Origin: Turnera subulata
Taxonomy: Eukaryota > Streptophyta > Magnoliopsida > Malpighiales > Passifloraceae
Length of the DNA stretch: 64,000 nucleotides
NCBI GenBank assembly: GCA_028386065.3
Contig: JAKUCV010000858.1
Span: 107,995 to 171,994, forward strand
Reading direction: 5' to 3'
The notes beneath the pieces are model-generated. The model did no database searches, was not told where the DNA came from, and was given only the letters and a program-made list of their open reading frames with translations. How positions within the stretch are numbered: the stretch's first letter is position 1; every line of letters starts with the position of its first letter. Positions 24,500 to 37,371 of this stretch are shown here, piece by piece. The position numbers were made by a program, and so were the translations under genes.

Positions 24500-25470
24500 A
24501 GTCCAGAATTGAAGTGATGAACCTTTAAGATTTAATAGAGGTACGCAAGATCAGAGTTGTATATATTTGAAATGTCGATGTTGTGTTTGTATGCTTACCT
24601 GTGTCTGCTGCTTTATTTTCCTATGTTGTTTGCCTCCCAAAGTGTTGGGAGGAAATCCAAGAAGTTTTGAAACACAGAATCCCGTGGTCTGATTGGGTAG
24701 AAAAATGAATCTTTAAAATCGAATAGAGTCCAATAGAGGTATGCAGGATCATTCAGGTCCTCCTGTTTGTGAAAAGAGATGAACGTTTAAGATCTAATAT
24801 AGGCATGCAAGATCAGAATTGTATACATTTGGTTAACTGGTGTAGAGTTTGTATGTTTACCTGTGTCCGCTGCTGTATTTTTCTGTGTTCTGATTGAGGA
24901 AAAAATGAATCGTCAATATACTATAGAGGCAAATAGAGGTATGCACGATCTACTAGGTTTGTCTTTGTAACTATGGAGGTGTTTTTAATTGATGTGAAGC
25001 GCAGTTTTCACTAATTTGTGCAATTGTCAAATTTGTGAAAGTTAGAGTTGTTGTGTCCTGGCTGTGATGCCATTCAAAATTGCAGGATGCGTTGTTAAGG
25101 GAGTGAACACCTGTCGGATCCGGACAAGTGTTGTAAGTACCCTTTTGCAAATTATTGTAGATGTGAAAGTGTTGCACCACAGGCTCCTGTGTGTTGATTG
25201 ATCTGAAAATCAAGATTTGATAGCCTTTTGCAAATTATTGTAAATGTGAAAGTGTTGCAACCCATACTCCTGTGTGTTGATTGATCTGAAAATGAAGTTT
25301 TTACCCTACATAAGCTGAGAAAGTTAGAGTTTTTTTGTTGGATTCTGACGTGTGTCTGTTGTGGCATGTGTCTGGACAGTGTTGCCATCCTAAACTGTAG
25401 TGTGCATTTTTAAGGAGGAGAACCACCAGTTGGACCCGGAGGAGTGTTGTAAGTACCCTTTCCCACATTA
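24500..25470 (+). repeat. Diverged direct repeats upstream of the RPA1-like gene
   Basis: Two families of diverged tandem copies are visible. One spans about 24510-24600, 24710-24770, 24775-24880 and 24900-24960 (words TAATAGAGGTATGCA and GATCAGA.TTGTAT). The other spans 25140-25210 and 25222-25292 (TTTTGCAAATTATTGTA.ATG and CTCCTGTGTGTTGATTGATC). No coding region was seen. This may be leader or promoter DNA of the RPA1-like gene. Confidence 0.55.
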
Positions 25471-25638
25471 TACTGGATGTACTGAATGTGCCTGGATTTG
25501 TTCCTGCTTTGGAATGTAGTTGTTGATCGAAGTCTTCTGTTTGGCGTTACTACCATCGTCTGACTGGCCAATAGTAATGGTATTCGTCTCTGTCCACACC
25601 CACCTTTCCAGTTGGTTGCAAGAATAGTCCACCGGAGT

Positions 25639-27652
25639 ATGGCCACCAATATGCTAAACGAGTTGTCCCCTAACAAGGAAACGTGGAATATCAAAGTCAG
25701 AGTAGTAAGTTTATGGGAGTCATTGAACTACAAAATGCAGGACCAGGTTATCAGTCTAGATTTAATCATATGTGATGAAGAGGTACTACCATGCAACCAA
25801 ATTATTTACGAATGCACACTGACCATTTCAAGATAACAACAATTGGTTTGCTTACTAACATTTGTGTTACGATTAGGGTACCATGATGCATGCCGTAGCC
25901 AACAAGATGCAAGTGGAGCGTTTCCGCGGCAAATTCCAGGAGGGAAAAGCATATCGTGTCAGCAAATTTAAAGTTTTAATGCAAGCAAGTCAATACAGGC
26001 CAATTACACATGTTATGAAACTGCAAATCTTGGCATTCACAAAGGTGGAGGGCATACAATGTGGCACTGACCGTATCCCACTCCATATGTTCTAATTCGC
26101 TGATTCCGCGTTGATATTTGAGAGATGCAACACTACAACCTTCATAACAGGTACTGTTGTACAACATGATTTGTTATTAAAGAAGCTGATATTCTGATAC
26201 CTTTGATAAGTATTAACCACTATGGGTTTTGCATTTGTCTGTTTAGACATCCTTGGCATGCTTACATCTATAGGCCCACTGGAACCAGTTGTGACCTGTA
26301 GAGGTAGATTACAGAAACATAATATCGTAGTGTCAATAGCAGGGTATATTTCTACAACCATTAATTGTGTTACATTCCATGTCTACTGCATAGATTTCCA
26401 TGGTAACAAGATGCTGTATCCTTACAGAGGACACAAATATCGAGTTACACTGTGGGGGGAAACAAGCGAAAATGGTCTCAGAGGTCTTGGTTCACAAAGT
26501 TGAAGGGCATTTACTTTTGGCATTAATATCGTTACTGAGCAAAATGTACTTGAGTAAGGGACATACAACTCTAAGCATGGATGGAAATATGTGTAGGTTG
26601 AAACTTACATAATTCACAAACCTTTTCCATATGATTCAGGAGAAAATATCCTGTCTTCAACCAATGCTACCAAGGTGTATCTTAATCCAGACATACCTGA
26701 AAGGAAGCAGTTATTAGTGAGGTAATATCCTTGATTTGGTACACATTCGTAATAGCATTACGCACCAAGCCTGATTTCCGATGTCTGATACAACTGTCCC
26801 GAAGCAACAGCCATAATTTTGCCTCTAATACAAAGTTCAAGTGGAGCTTCTGCTGAGGATCAAAAGTTTGAAAACCGTAAGAGGATGGAGACTGCGGAGT
26901 GCGTTGAAGAAGATGACAAAGATATTAGGGTTACCTTAGAAGGGTAGATCAATGAGGTACACAACACTTATGGATGGTGTTACTTTGCATGTCCCAATTG
27001 CTGGAAGAAAATAGACCGTGAAGACCCTGGAAAACTATGCGCTTCATGTACATCTAAATGGTCCATCCCAACGGTCAGGTGAACCTTTAATCTAACCCTG
27101 ACATGTTTTGAACTTTGTAACTGTGCACTGTAGTGCCATACTTTTTCATAGCGATACTGACAGTTAGGTTTTCCCTTGCAATCAGATACAAAGTGGAGAT
27201 TGTAGTGGTGGACGAGACTGGAGAGCTGACATTGACCTTATTTGACCGTGAGGTTGAACGGCTCATAAGGATGAGCGCTGTGGAGTTGCTGGAGTGCATG
27301 GATGGTGAAAACCATAAACTTCCACCTCAGATAGAGTCAATGGTTGAAAAAGAAATGGTCTTCCAGGTTAAAATAACTCCTTACAACAGGAAATACGGAT
27401 GGCAATACCTTACTGTCTCAAAAATATTCCTTGCGGATGAAATGCAGGTATGGGGGTACACTGTGTGCAATCCACGTCCTGCTTAACGTTATAGTCCTGT
27501 TATTGATCAATTTATCACTAATGTTTGTGCAGGATGTTGATAAATCATTTGCCACCAGTCGTGTGAAGGTTGAATCCAGTGATGAGTTAGGAGAAAGTGC
27601 CTGTATTCCCACATCACAAGAGTCAGTCAGCAGCAAAAGGCAGAAAATATGA
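25639..27652 (+). pseudogene. RPA1-like single-strand DNA-binding protein gene of the Helitron
   Basis: Exon 1 (25639-25782) starts MATNMLNELSPNK and holds an OB-fold start (IKVRVVSLWE). Exon 2 (25877-26150) reads MQVERFRGKFQEGKAY, then RPITHVMKLQILAFTKVE, typical of DUF223/RPA70 DBD-A proteins, but a TAA replaces a codon after PLHMF. Later exons give a second OB fold (near 26222-26500, frameshifted), a zinc ribbon (CPNCW...CASC, about 26987-27057) and the RPA C-terminal fold (TGELTLTLFDREVERL...YGWQYLTVSKIF, 27187-27446), ending at TGA 27650-27652. Plant Helitrons often encode RPA1-like proteins, thought to bind the displaced strand during rolling-circle transposition. This copy has at least one nonsense codon and frameshifts. 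Confidence 0.85.
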
Positions 27653-28871
27653 TGCGAACAATATAATGATCCTGAATGTAGCATATTCTGTTTCTGTTTA
27701 GTTGGTGACAAGTGTAGATGATTATAATTTATATTGCGTCACACCCATGTTTTTTGATAACCCTCTTACCACGTATGTGCGATAAAACTATTTTCAAATC
27801 TGGAGTTGGATGTGACAAGTGTCGCATGTGAACTTTGCAAATTTCCAACCAAGTTTGCCATATATGTGATTTACCCCAAGGATAATGCAATGTGTCAATA
27901 CCGTACTTTGTAAATCAGATGTCACTAAAGCAGTGCTTAGTATGCTGTCCTGATTGGTGAATGAGTAGGAAAGTTATCTTTCATGCTTCACGATAGTGGA
28001 AATGTACTTGCTAAATGTAGAATACCTAAAAAGTATGAAGTGTTGTTATTAATTATACATCCTGTGAAACTGGTAGCCACCACATCAGTGCAATGTTCTG
28101 TCCCTAATGAATATAAGACCAAATGTCTGATGAAGATTTTTCAGGACCTGGAAGACAAAACAGACTTCCAGTTCGGAGGGGTATGAAGTAATGTTGGCAT
28201 AAGTAAAGCCTCTTTAACTGTCATCTATCACCCAGATGTGCAATGGTGAAAATGGAGTAAGTGAAGGAGGTTCAGAGTATACCTTATTTCCAGACGGAAC
28301 AATTGAGTATGCTGGGAGTAGTTCCCAGCCCTTAAACCATCCCTGCCAAATGGGAATTCAATCTGGCGCCCATTATTGCAGTCAACAATTGATCATTAAG
28401 TGATTGCAATGAAACATAAGAAGTTTGATTTCCATTAAACTCCACGCAGTAACCATAATTGATTGGGATTACAAATAAAAGGGCATAACTGAGTTCTATT
28501 TTCATTAAACTCCACACAGTAACCATGATTCATTGCGATTACAAATGAAATGGCATTACTGCCTTACACGATAGACCCTCACATGATATCTTGACGGTTA
28601 CAGGGAAGAGCTATGGTGATAGGGGAATTAAAGTAGGAATCCAATGGGTGGGAACATCAACCATGTACACAGCTATTATAAATGAACAAGAAACAAGTTT
28701 GTGTTCAGCAGTACATTCATTCAAGCACAGAAATTCATCCATACCTGATACACAGTTTGGTATTTGATATATTATTTCCACTAATGAATTCCAGCGGCCA
28801 AAATTGTGTTGTGAAGAGGGGTAGGTTAGCCGCCCACGATGACAAGCCAAATCCGAGGTAGAACCATTTCG

Positions 28872-29645
28872 ACAGGATGCCAGAAGCAATTCTGTTGCAA
28901 ATCATCTGCATAACTGTGGCTGGCTGTGACCAAAGCTTTGGTCCAATACGGCAAACGTAGGATTTACTCTTTAAAAGTTTGTTGTAATCATCCCTTGCTT
29001 GATTTCTGTATGCCAACATTTAAAAGTAAAAATCTTGACCAAACATATCTGACATATCTAATCTCCCAATTGTACCGCAGGTGTAAGAGGTTTGGAGAAT
29101 TATGCTTTGACGAAGAGGTGTTACAAAGTCTGTCTGTAGGTGCCCTGTGCAAGAGAGTGCCTAAGTTATTGTATAACCCTCCCGGCGTGAAATTTTTATA
29201 CAAACTCCATGAATTGGGATGGTTGAATGCATCTCTAATGTTGGGAGTCCATTTCTTCTTCAATTCAAACGAAAAGAGCAGAGGGATCCGCCTTCTAAAC
29301 TATGCTTCCTCAACAGACACTTATTATTACTTCAGACATTATGTCTATGCAATTGCAAAATTGACACTTAAAGATAGGAGTGGATTCCAGACATTGGCTA
29401 ATTTGTACCGGGAAGGTATTCAAGGGAAAAGGTTAGGAAAGAAATCCAGACGCCTTCTACAAATAATGATTGGAAACAAGCCACTGCCTACATTGAGGTA
29501 CAAACAGTCATGCCAGATGAGTGTAAACAACCATTGGAACCATACGTCCTGGGATGATTGTGATGGAGTGAAAGAAGATTATATAAGTTGCATTAGATGT
29601 TCACTAAGTGTTGAATTCTTTAAATTGCATAATGTGATGAGATGA
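28872..29645 (+). CDS. F-box-like protein (At2g35280-like type), Helitron-borne copy 1
   Basis: Exon 1 carries an F-box-like segment (about HFDRMPEAILLQIICITV then GCDQSFGPIRQ, 28872-28958). After an intron, exon 2 begins near 29081 (CKRFGELCFDEEVLQSL) and stays open to TGA at 29643-29645. The rest reads LGWLNASLMLGVHFFF, an SEL1-like region (SGFQTLANLYREG), and a C-terminal Cys/His cluster (HTSWDDCD...CIRC). This layout, F-box then a repeat containing the FLYKL..LGW type and a C-terminal Cys/His cluster, resembles plant F-box At2g35280-like proteins, which act in SCF ubiquitin ligases. The true start was not pinned down. It has a diverged paralogue at 34067-34904. This is the best preserved coding block of the Helitron after the coiled-coil ORF at 42736. 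Confidence 0.6.
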
Positions 29646-29818
29646 GCGGCTATGAAAAGCAATAAAAAAGAAAGATGTGTTTGTTATCAAGCAATAAAAA
29701 CCATATTTTCCTGACAATTCATATGGTAGGGGATGAATGGCAGTACCATTACGATGTACACAGTGCTCTAACAGTATGACAAGTTATGGGTTGACCTTAA
29801 TGCAGCTAGAATAATATG

Positions 29819-32800
29819 TGATATAAATGGGCCTAACCCGGGAACAGGCTAGACGGCTAGGCCCGAAGACGGATGAGGCCCAAGAATCGTGAGTAAGGCC
29901 CTAAGACCAGGCCCTTAAGGCAGCCCAAGGCGAAAGGACCTAAAGGCCCAGGACCCACGAATTAGGTCCAGGAACTGGAGGCCCGGGAAATCATCACACC
30001 GACTTATCCGAAGAAAACCCGAGCTTATCCAAGAGAAATCCAATTGTAACCAATAATGGCGCGACACGTGGTTGGATTGACCCTCATAAGGGGACCTATG
30101 GGTCCAGGACCATGTTGTGTCCAAATACGGCTAAATGTCGAAACTAAAGGACCTATGGGTCTAGGACCGTATTGTGTCCACAAAACGGCTAAGTGCTGAA
30201 ACTAAAGGACAAGAGTGTCCCGAAAGAAAAGGACCTAGAGTCCCCAAAGCAAAGGACTCAAAGATGTCTAAAAATCGGCTAAGTCCGAAAAACAGAGGAC
30301 CTTGAGTCTCCTAAAATAAAGGACCGTGAGTCCCCCAAAATAAAGGACCGTGAGTCCCCCTAAGGTAGAGGACCTAGAGTCCCCCAAAATGAAGGACCTA
30401 GTGTCCCTTAAGGTGAAGGACCTTTGATGTCCCTTGAAGTAACGGACCCAGAGTCCCTCAAAGTAAGAGGACCAAAAGTGTCCCAAAAAGTAAAGAACCC
30501 ACGTGTAAAAAAAAAAAAGAAGAAGAAAAAGAAAAAAGCAAACGCAAACGCACAAAACTGCTAAGTTCCAAAACAAAAGGGACTCTGAGCCAGGAGCTTG
30601 GCTAACAACTAAAGACCCTAAGCCCTAGGGCCTAGGGGAGGAGGACCCAGGATCGCAAAAGTAGCCTAAAAAAGTCTACAATGGCTAAAGTTCCAAAACA
30701 CTAGGGACACTGTGCCAGGGGCCTAACAAACAATCAAGACCCTAAGCCCTAGGGCCTAGGGGAGAAGGGCCTAGGATCTCAAGAACAATTCCAACATCAA
30801 AACTCAAAATGATCCAAGTTATAAAATCGAAGGAACCTGAGCCAGGAGTGTAGCAAAATCAAGGAGACCCCCAAGGCCTAAGTGCCAAAACAAAGGCCCT
30901 CGTGCCAACAAGGCCCCAAAGCCACTCTTGAGGACTAAGTGCCAACAAAGGCCTTCGCTCCAGCAAGGCCCTCAGTGCCAATCTAAGGCCTAAGTGCCAA
31001 AATGAAGAGCCCCAAACCAACAAGGCCCCAGCGCCAATCATGATGACGGTGCCAAAATATAGACCCTCACGCCAAAAGGGCCTTTAATGTCAATTTGTGA
31101 GGCCAAAGTGCCAATGCAAAGGCCCTTGTGCAAAAACAAAGTGTTGAACCCCAAGCCTAAATGATGAGATGTAGACAAATCCAGAAGGATAAGGACCAAG
31201 AGCATCCAAAGCAAGGTGGTGTCCAGAAGGCTAAGTGCTAAAAACGCCCAAACTATAAAGGACCTAAGTGTCCCAGAGGACCTTGGTGGCCCATGATGTA
31301 AAGGACCTGTGTCCTAGAGGTCCCAAGAAGTAAAGGACCCATGTGTCCTAAAGGACCCAAGCGTCCCACGAAGTAAATGACCAGACGCCCCGCATTCAAC
31401 ACAGGACCTAGATAGGGGGTCCAAAGTCCTGTATTCGATAAAGGACCTAGACCAACTAAAGAGGTGAAGGTCCTTGAAACTAAGAGGTTAAGCCCCGCAT
31501 GTCCGTAAGAGGCGAAGGTCCTCAAAGCCAAGGGGTTAGGCCCCGCATGCCCGTAAGAGGCGAAGGTCCTTGAAACTAAGGGGTTAAGCCCCGCATGTCC
31601 GTAAAAGGCGAAGGTCCTCGAAGCCAAGGGGTTAGGCCCCGCATGCCCGTAAGAGGCGAAGGTCCTCGAAGCCAAGGGGTTAGGCCCCGCATGTCCGTAA
31701 GAGGCGAAGGTCCTCGAAGCCAAGGGGTTAGGCCTCGCATACCCGTAAGAGGCAAAGCTCCTCGAAACTAAGGGGTTAAGCCCCGCATGTCCGTAAGAGG
31801 CGAAGGTCCTCGAAGCCAAGGGGTTAGGCCCCGCATGCTCGTAAGAGGCAAAGGTCCTCGAAACCAAGGGATTAAGGCCCCGCATGTCCGTAAAAGGCGG
31901 CAGCCCTAAAAAAATCAAAGGGTTAAGACCCCATTCGGGGAAGGACCTAGTGTTCGTAAAAGCCAAAGGTCCTTAAAATTAAGGGGTTAAGGCCCTACAT
32001 CGAGTGGAATCTAATATTCCGAACTTAGTGGAGTTAAGGCCTCACACTCAGGGCCTATGCACCCTACAATTCTTAAAGGACCTACCGACAAAGGTCCTGA
32101 AGACAAAAAAGAGTCAGGAGCAGCAAGCATTAGCTGAGCCAAGAACCTAGACATTGGAACTTAGCTAAAAGCCAAAGAAGAAATCCTCATAAGGAGTAGC
32201 TGCACAAGGTCATTCCAATACCAGAAGCTACTTCAACCCCCTACAGAAACCGAGGCTCCCCAAGGATTTGCTTAAAAAACCATGAAGAACTCATATGTCC
32301 CCAAAGTCCATGAACAAACAAAGGCCAACATCATGAGATGATTTTTATAAAGAACCCAAAGAAGTGCTAAAACAAAAAAGCTGGGAGCTCAAGCTGAACA
32401 CTGAAGTTTGCAACAAAGGAAACTATAGCATGAAGCTTCAAGATGGGCAGCAGCCAGGGGGAAAGCATAAAATGCCTACAAGGACCTGCGTGAAGACAAA
32501 TGAAGGTGTAACAACTCCAAAGCCAAAAGTTAGCATGATCCTGCAATAAGAAGAGATAATTCAATTGGCTAAAAGCCCCAAACAATGCTTAGGGGCACTA
32601 GCATCCAAGAAGAATGGAGCAACGACCAAAGGACCTTGAGTCTATGAAGTACCAAATACCGGGAACTGGAGTAGGATACTCTGAAGTCGTCAAGAGGACC
32701 CATTCATGAAAAGAGGTCATAAGGAGCTTAGGAATGAATAAGCTCAAGCAGACTAGGAGCTAGGACCTTCCAAAGAATTTGAGCCAATACAAAGTGCAGG

Positions 32801-33490
32801 ATAAATGTTACCCGAAACATCATAGTAAAGCGGCCAAGGAGGATCATATCATAACACTACCATAACATCAATAAACGCCGGTAGGAAGAAAACAGAATGC
32901 GCGGCGCACTCTTTTTCCCCTTTATCAGGTTTTTATCCCATCGGGTTTTTCCTGATAAGGTTTTTAATGAGGCAGCCAAAGCATTTCATGTTGCCCAGAA
33001 GATTCAAATGCTCAAGCCCTCAAGCTCGACCATTTGGGGAGCTCTTGATATAAATGGGCCTAACCCGGGAACAGGCTAGGCGGCTAGGCCCGAAGACGGA
33101 TGAGGCCCAAGAATCGTGAGCAAGGCCCTAAGACCAGGCCTTTAAGGCAGCCCAAGGTGAAAGGACCTAGAGGCCCAGGACCCACGAATTAGGTCCAGGA
33201 ACTGGAGGCCCGGAAAATCATCACACCGACTTATCCGAAGAAACCCGAGCTTATCCAAGAGAAATCCAATTGTAACCAATAATGGCGCGACATGTGGCTG
33301 GATTGACCCTCAATAAATGCCCCCAAACCAGATATTTTGGGGGACTTTTGACCATTCTGCTCTTCTCACTCTCTCTAATAGGAGTTTTCTCCTCTCTTCC
33401 TGATTTCCTACTCTGGCATTCAAATCATACCATGTACTCAATCAATACAATATCAATAAAGATTGCTACCCCATATTCTATTTTACATCA
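29819..33490 (+). mobile_element. Non-autonomous LTR retrotransposon with internal minisatellite, TSD ATATG
   Basis: ATATG flanks the element (29814-29818 and 33491-33495). The 3' LTR is 33046-33490 (TGATATAAATGGGCC...TTTTACATCA), preceded by the purine-rich CATTTGGGGAGCTCT. The 5' LTR (29819 to about 30083) matches only the first 265 bp of it; its end and the PBS were deleted. The 2.9-kb interior codes for no retroviral-type protein. It consists of short repeats around AAAGGACC..GAGTCCC (30080-30500), GCCAAAA..AAGGCCC repeats (30600-31140) and a 48-bp minisatellite (31445-31905). It lies between the two F-box-like genes of the Helitron. It resembles a LARD-type element. Confidence 0.85.
31445..31905. 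repeat. 48-bp minisatellite, about nine to ten units
   Basis: Units of 48 bp share AAGAGGCGAAGGTCCTCGAA and GGGGTTAGGCCCCGCATG. Because 48 is divisible by 3, one minus-strand frame stays open and would encode a 16-residue repeat (NPLASRTFASYGHAGP and variants). Most differences between units are single substitutions. Confidence 0.9.
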
Positions 33491-34066
33491 ATATGGGAAA
33501 TTCGTCCTATAACAGTCCTACTTAAGATGATTCCACAAGTATTGGGATGATATATGAGGTTGTGTGGATGCTCGAATTGGCCTATCAGTCACAATTAGCG
33601 TACCATCATCCTGAACTACACTCACTAGAACATTAATATGTCTGATAATGGAACATTAAGATACCATTATAGTTACTGTGGAAACTATGTAACTGCCATG
33701 AAGGTACACATAGTGGCACCCCCCATGAAAAGCCAGGATGAAATAATGCCCATAGTGTTATTGATTGCCCCCACTAACAATAAGAATAAGGGATGATAAC
33801 TGGTGTTACATTATAGCTCTAGGATATATTTAGTGAACATTATTTGGCTCCGGGTATCCTCAATAATCACTCACAAAATATCTACAGTTACTAGAATTGT
33901 CCTGGGCGTAAGAGTAATAATGTGGAAAAAGCAGATGAGAAGTCTGAATATGTATAAAATTGTTATAAATTGCCAGTATGCATGATTCCCATAAGTACAA
34001 CTTCTAACACCTGAAAGAATCCAAACTGCAAAACCCATAATTCCTGTTACACGACTGTTTGTAACT

Positions 34067-34904
34067 ATGAGTGCTTCCATCCTTTCCTGTACTACGAAGA
34101 GAAGAAAGATGGAATTTACAGATGCTGGAAAAGGGCCAGATATCAACCATTTTGACAGACTCCCTCAAGCAATAGTGATGCAAATAATCTTGCTATCAGT
34201 GACATACTGTGAACAAAGTTTTGGTGTAATAAGGCAAAGGTATGATATCACACCTTAGGAAAGTATGTTCCATGAATGCAAACTCGAAATTCATACATGT
34301 GAAAGCTGAAATGACAGATTAGTGTTTTATGTTATACTGCAGCTGTAAAAGGTTTGGTGAAATATGCCTGAATGAAGAGGTTCTGAACCAACTTCATGTA
34401 GACACCCTATGCAGGAAAGTCCCAAAATTGATGTCAAACCCCGTTGGTGTCAAGTTTTTATACAGACTTAGCGACTTAGGTTGGCTGAGTGCTACACTAA
34501 TGCTGGGAGTCCACTTCTTCTTCAATGCCAACGACAAATCAACAGGTTTACGTCTCCTTAGATATTCTTCAGCGGCACCTTCTTACTTTTACTGCAGAAA
34601 TTATGCCTATGCAATTGCCTGTTTAACCATAAGAGATAAAAGTGGATTCCAGATCCTGATCAACCTTTACCTCCAGGGCGTTGTTGGTAAATGGTAAGGA
34701 AGGAAGTGTAGGTCCCTATTACAAGAAATGATTGAACACAAGCCTTTGCCTACGTTGACAATGAATAGATTGTGTGAAATGAGTGGAATCAGCCATTGGG
34801 ATCACAGCTCCTGGGAGGATTGTGATGGAGAAAATGAAGACCATATATGCTGTATACGATGTTCCAGTATTGAATTTTACAAGCTGCACAATGTAATGGA
34901 GTGA
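34067..34904 (+). pseudogene. F-box-like protein (At2g35280-like type), Helitron-borne copy 2
   Basis: Exon 1 starts MSASILSCTTKRRKMEF at 34067, with the F-box-like part FDRLPQAIVMQIILLSV then FGVIRQR. Exon 2 (from about 34343) reads CKRFGEICLNEEVLNQL, LGWLSATLMLGVHFFF and SGFQILINLYLQG. A TAA at 34695-34697 interrupts it, after which the same frame continues to the C-terminal Cys/His cluster (HWDHSSWEDCD...CCIRC) and TGA 34902-34904. The order and intron position match copy 1 (28872-29645), so the two are paralogues. One nonsense codon suggests decay. Its place just upstream of the Rep/helicase gene, on the same strand, fits a Helitron cargo gene. Confidence 0.7.
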
Positions 34905-36512
34905 AGTAATTGTAAGGTCAATAAAATTGTAACCTCACTTATTGTGGAACTATTTCTAGGTTGAACAATAACCCATGGTTCAGGTTGGGAAAACTGATGT
35001 GTTTGTCATCATGAGACATGAAACTGCATAATTTAGTTTTACATATGATGAGACATCCATTGAAACACGATATAGTGAGAATAATTTATGGTGCTTATGG
35101 ATATCATCTGCCGTTCATTATATGAGTAAACAAGAGTAATATATACTGAAGTGTAATAGTTACGGCTGAATAATAAGGCAAATAGGAAATCAGCCTAAAG
35201 AATTATGGAATCAGAACAGACCATAAGCTGCCAGTACAACAGACACTATTAACCATTAGCTTGCAGTTAACATGGTAAAACGATCAGAAAAATAATGAAT
35301 GACAGGTAAATGAAAAGGTGAAACTCTTATTACCTCTGACTGTTTCAACACCGGACCAGTAGTATAAAACCAGGATGTCATATAGTTTATCCTGCACAAG
35401 GATAAACAAACCTATTAAACATCTGTCAGATTACAACAGGATCAGGAAAAGAAGCAATTCAACAGCATACGGTAGTTATCAAAAGGCGAAGGGCAGAAGC
35501 ATAATTCAAGGTTAGTTTGCGAATAAACTTCTTATATCCCTACACAATAATTCTGTTGTCTTTATAGTTGTTTTCCAAAGCAGTACTTCCATTTTATTAC
35601 TTAAACATCTATCACCGAATAGAAGCCAATACCTGTATAGTATCTTGCATCATACAACGTCTAGCCAACAATATGTTCAAATGTAAGTTTAAACGCAAGA
35701 ATAATGATACCCATTAAAACATGCACCAAAACTTACACCGCCCAGTACTTGCCAATACTGCCTAATCGCTATAGTGTCTTGAATTTGAATAAGAAACTTT
35801 GGCCCCAAACAGTGGACTACAATTACCTTTGCACGAACAATCATTACGGTTGTCGGCAATACCTTATAGATGGCTGTGTAAACATACTGTAGATATGACA
35901 TGGGTTAGAATATTGATTCAATCTAGGTGCAGAAGTATTTGGTAACGATGTTTTTTTAAATGCTTAGAATTAGCCCGAATTCACACACACTACCAGTAAC
36001 TAGGCCAAGCCGAGTAACCCGTGGCCGGAGAGACAGTTCGATGCCGCGATACCAACAGTACCCCCACACTGCCCAATCATTCCGATCCATTCCATCGCCG
36101 CCAATGCAGCCTCCAGCCGGAAGCAACAACCTACTCAGTGCAAAGCCTCCAAACCGACACAAAACCAACAACAACAATAGGTTTCTAACCTAAGTGTACA
36201 ACCGGCACTCAATTAACCGGATCTAAGGCTGTTACCTTCTAGGTGTTGCAAGACCCGATATCCGGCAACAAAATGTGCGGAACATCTGTCCTGAGCCCGA
36301 TAGCTTACGACATCGCATATGTAACAAATGGAAAATAGGACGACAGGTATCCTAATACTTGCTTAATATATATGAAACTCAAATCAATGTGATTTATACT
36401 ATATGATAATTAAATTTTGGGCAGTTGCTACAGAAATATACTTAACATTTGTAAAGAATGTATTAAATAATGTATTATTGCCAACCTAATTGTATTTGCC
36501 CTAATACAGATT
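34905..36512. other. Helitron internal DNA between F-box copy 2 and Rep
   Basis: No gene is supported. A 77-codon frame at 35960-36193 (Pro/Ser/Asn-rich) has no recognised domain. It could be an N-terminal exon of the Rep gene but nothing confirms this. Confidence 0.35.
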
Positions 36513-37350
36513 TCCAATGGAGGGGCATGAAGGCAACGAAATGTTGTTTAACATTACCGGACACCCAGAAAATGTTCATGGTATGGACTAATTAGATACC
36601 GTGAATTACATGTAGATATCTGTGTTATCTTTGGTACCAAACAATATAGTTTCAAACATATATTTGTCTATCTGATATTGATAGATAACTACAAAGAGAA
36701 CACAAAAAGGAATCGGGCATGCAGGAAAAAGAAAATGGCAGAAAAGCGAAGAAAACCGATAGGTTTGTCATCCTAAAATACCTTATTACACAAATTCAAG
36801 GAGATTAGTATAATGTGCCATATAATACAAATCTAGCGAATTAAACTATGTCCGCTCATGTTTAGGGACCAATAACCAAAGTCACAATCGTTGGTATGGC
36901 TCAAGGCACCTCCCAGTTAACAATAAGCAGAGGTAATGCATCTACATGTTCAAACGTAACATATATATGGTAGTTTGTAAGCATGAGCCGTTCAATTTGT
37001 TTCCCATTGTTACCCAATTACAAGTGAATTTTTCAAACGAAACAGGAGTAACAGAAAGAGGAAGTTACAAGCAATGAGGGATAGGCAACAAGGTTAGTTT
37101 ATATACATGGGACACATTCCGGGATATGAGGATTTATGTAATATAATATTTGAAACAATTAGGACATTGCATTGAACCACAATATGATTGTAACTACAGA
37201 TGCATCCATTATGCAAAATAAGAAACGCAGAAACGATACAGGGATCGGGTCAACATCAAAAGGAAGCACAACTAACCTTGTCTCCAAACCAAAAGGTCAG
37301 TCCTAATACATACAACATTGTAATTACAACATACCTTTATTTGGTGCTTA
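36513..37350 (+). pseudogene. Possible N-terminal exons of the Helitron Rep gene
   Basis: Several short open stretches with exon-like borders follow each other: one from ATG 36518 (MEGHEGNEMLFNITGHPENV), a very basic one at 36685-36763 (KENTKRNRACRKKKMAEKRRKP), and further basic ones near 37040 and 37215. Basic, small N-terminal exons before the zinc-finger region are common in plant Helitron Rep proteins. The evidence is composition and position only. Confidence 0.3.
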
Positions 37351-37371
37351 ATCAACTGGTTTGCAACTACA

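Noticed and set aside
31445..31905. Regular repeats considered as a CRISPR-like array
   Set aside because: There are no unique spacers between conserved repeats, and the DNA is a plant nuclear genome; it is a simple tandem minisatellite.
31253..31966. A 237-codon minus-strand frame with 16-residue repeats
   Set aside because: It is the translation of a 48-bp minisatellite inside a non-autonomous LTR element; unit length divisible by 3 explains the openness.
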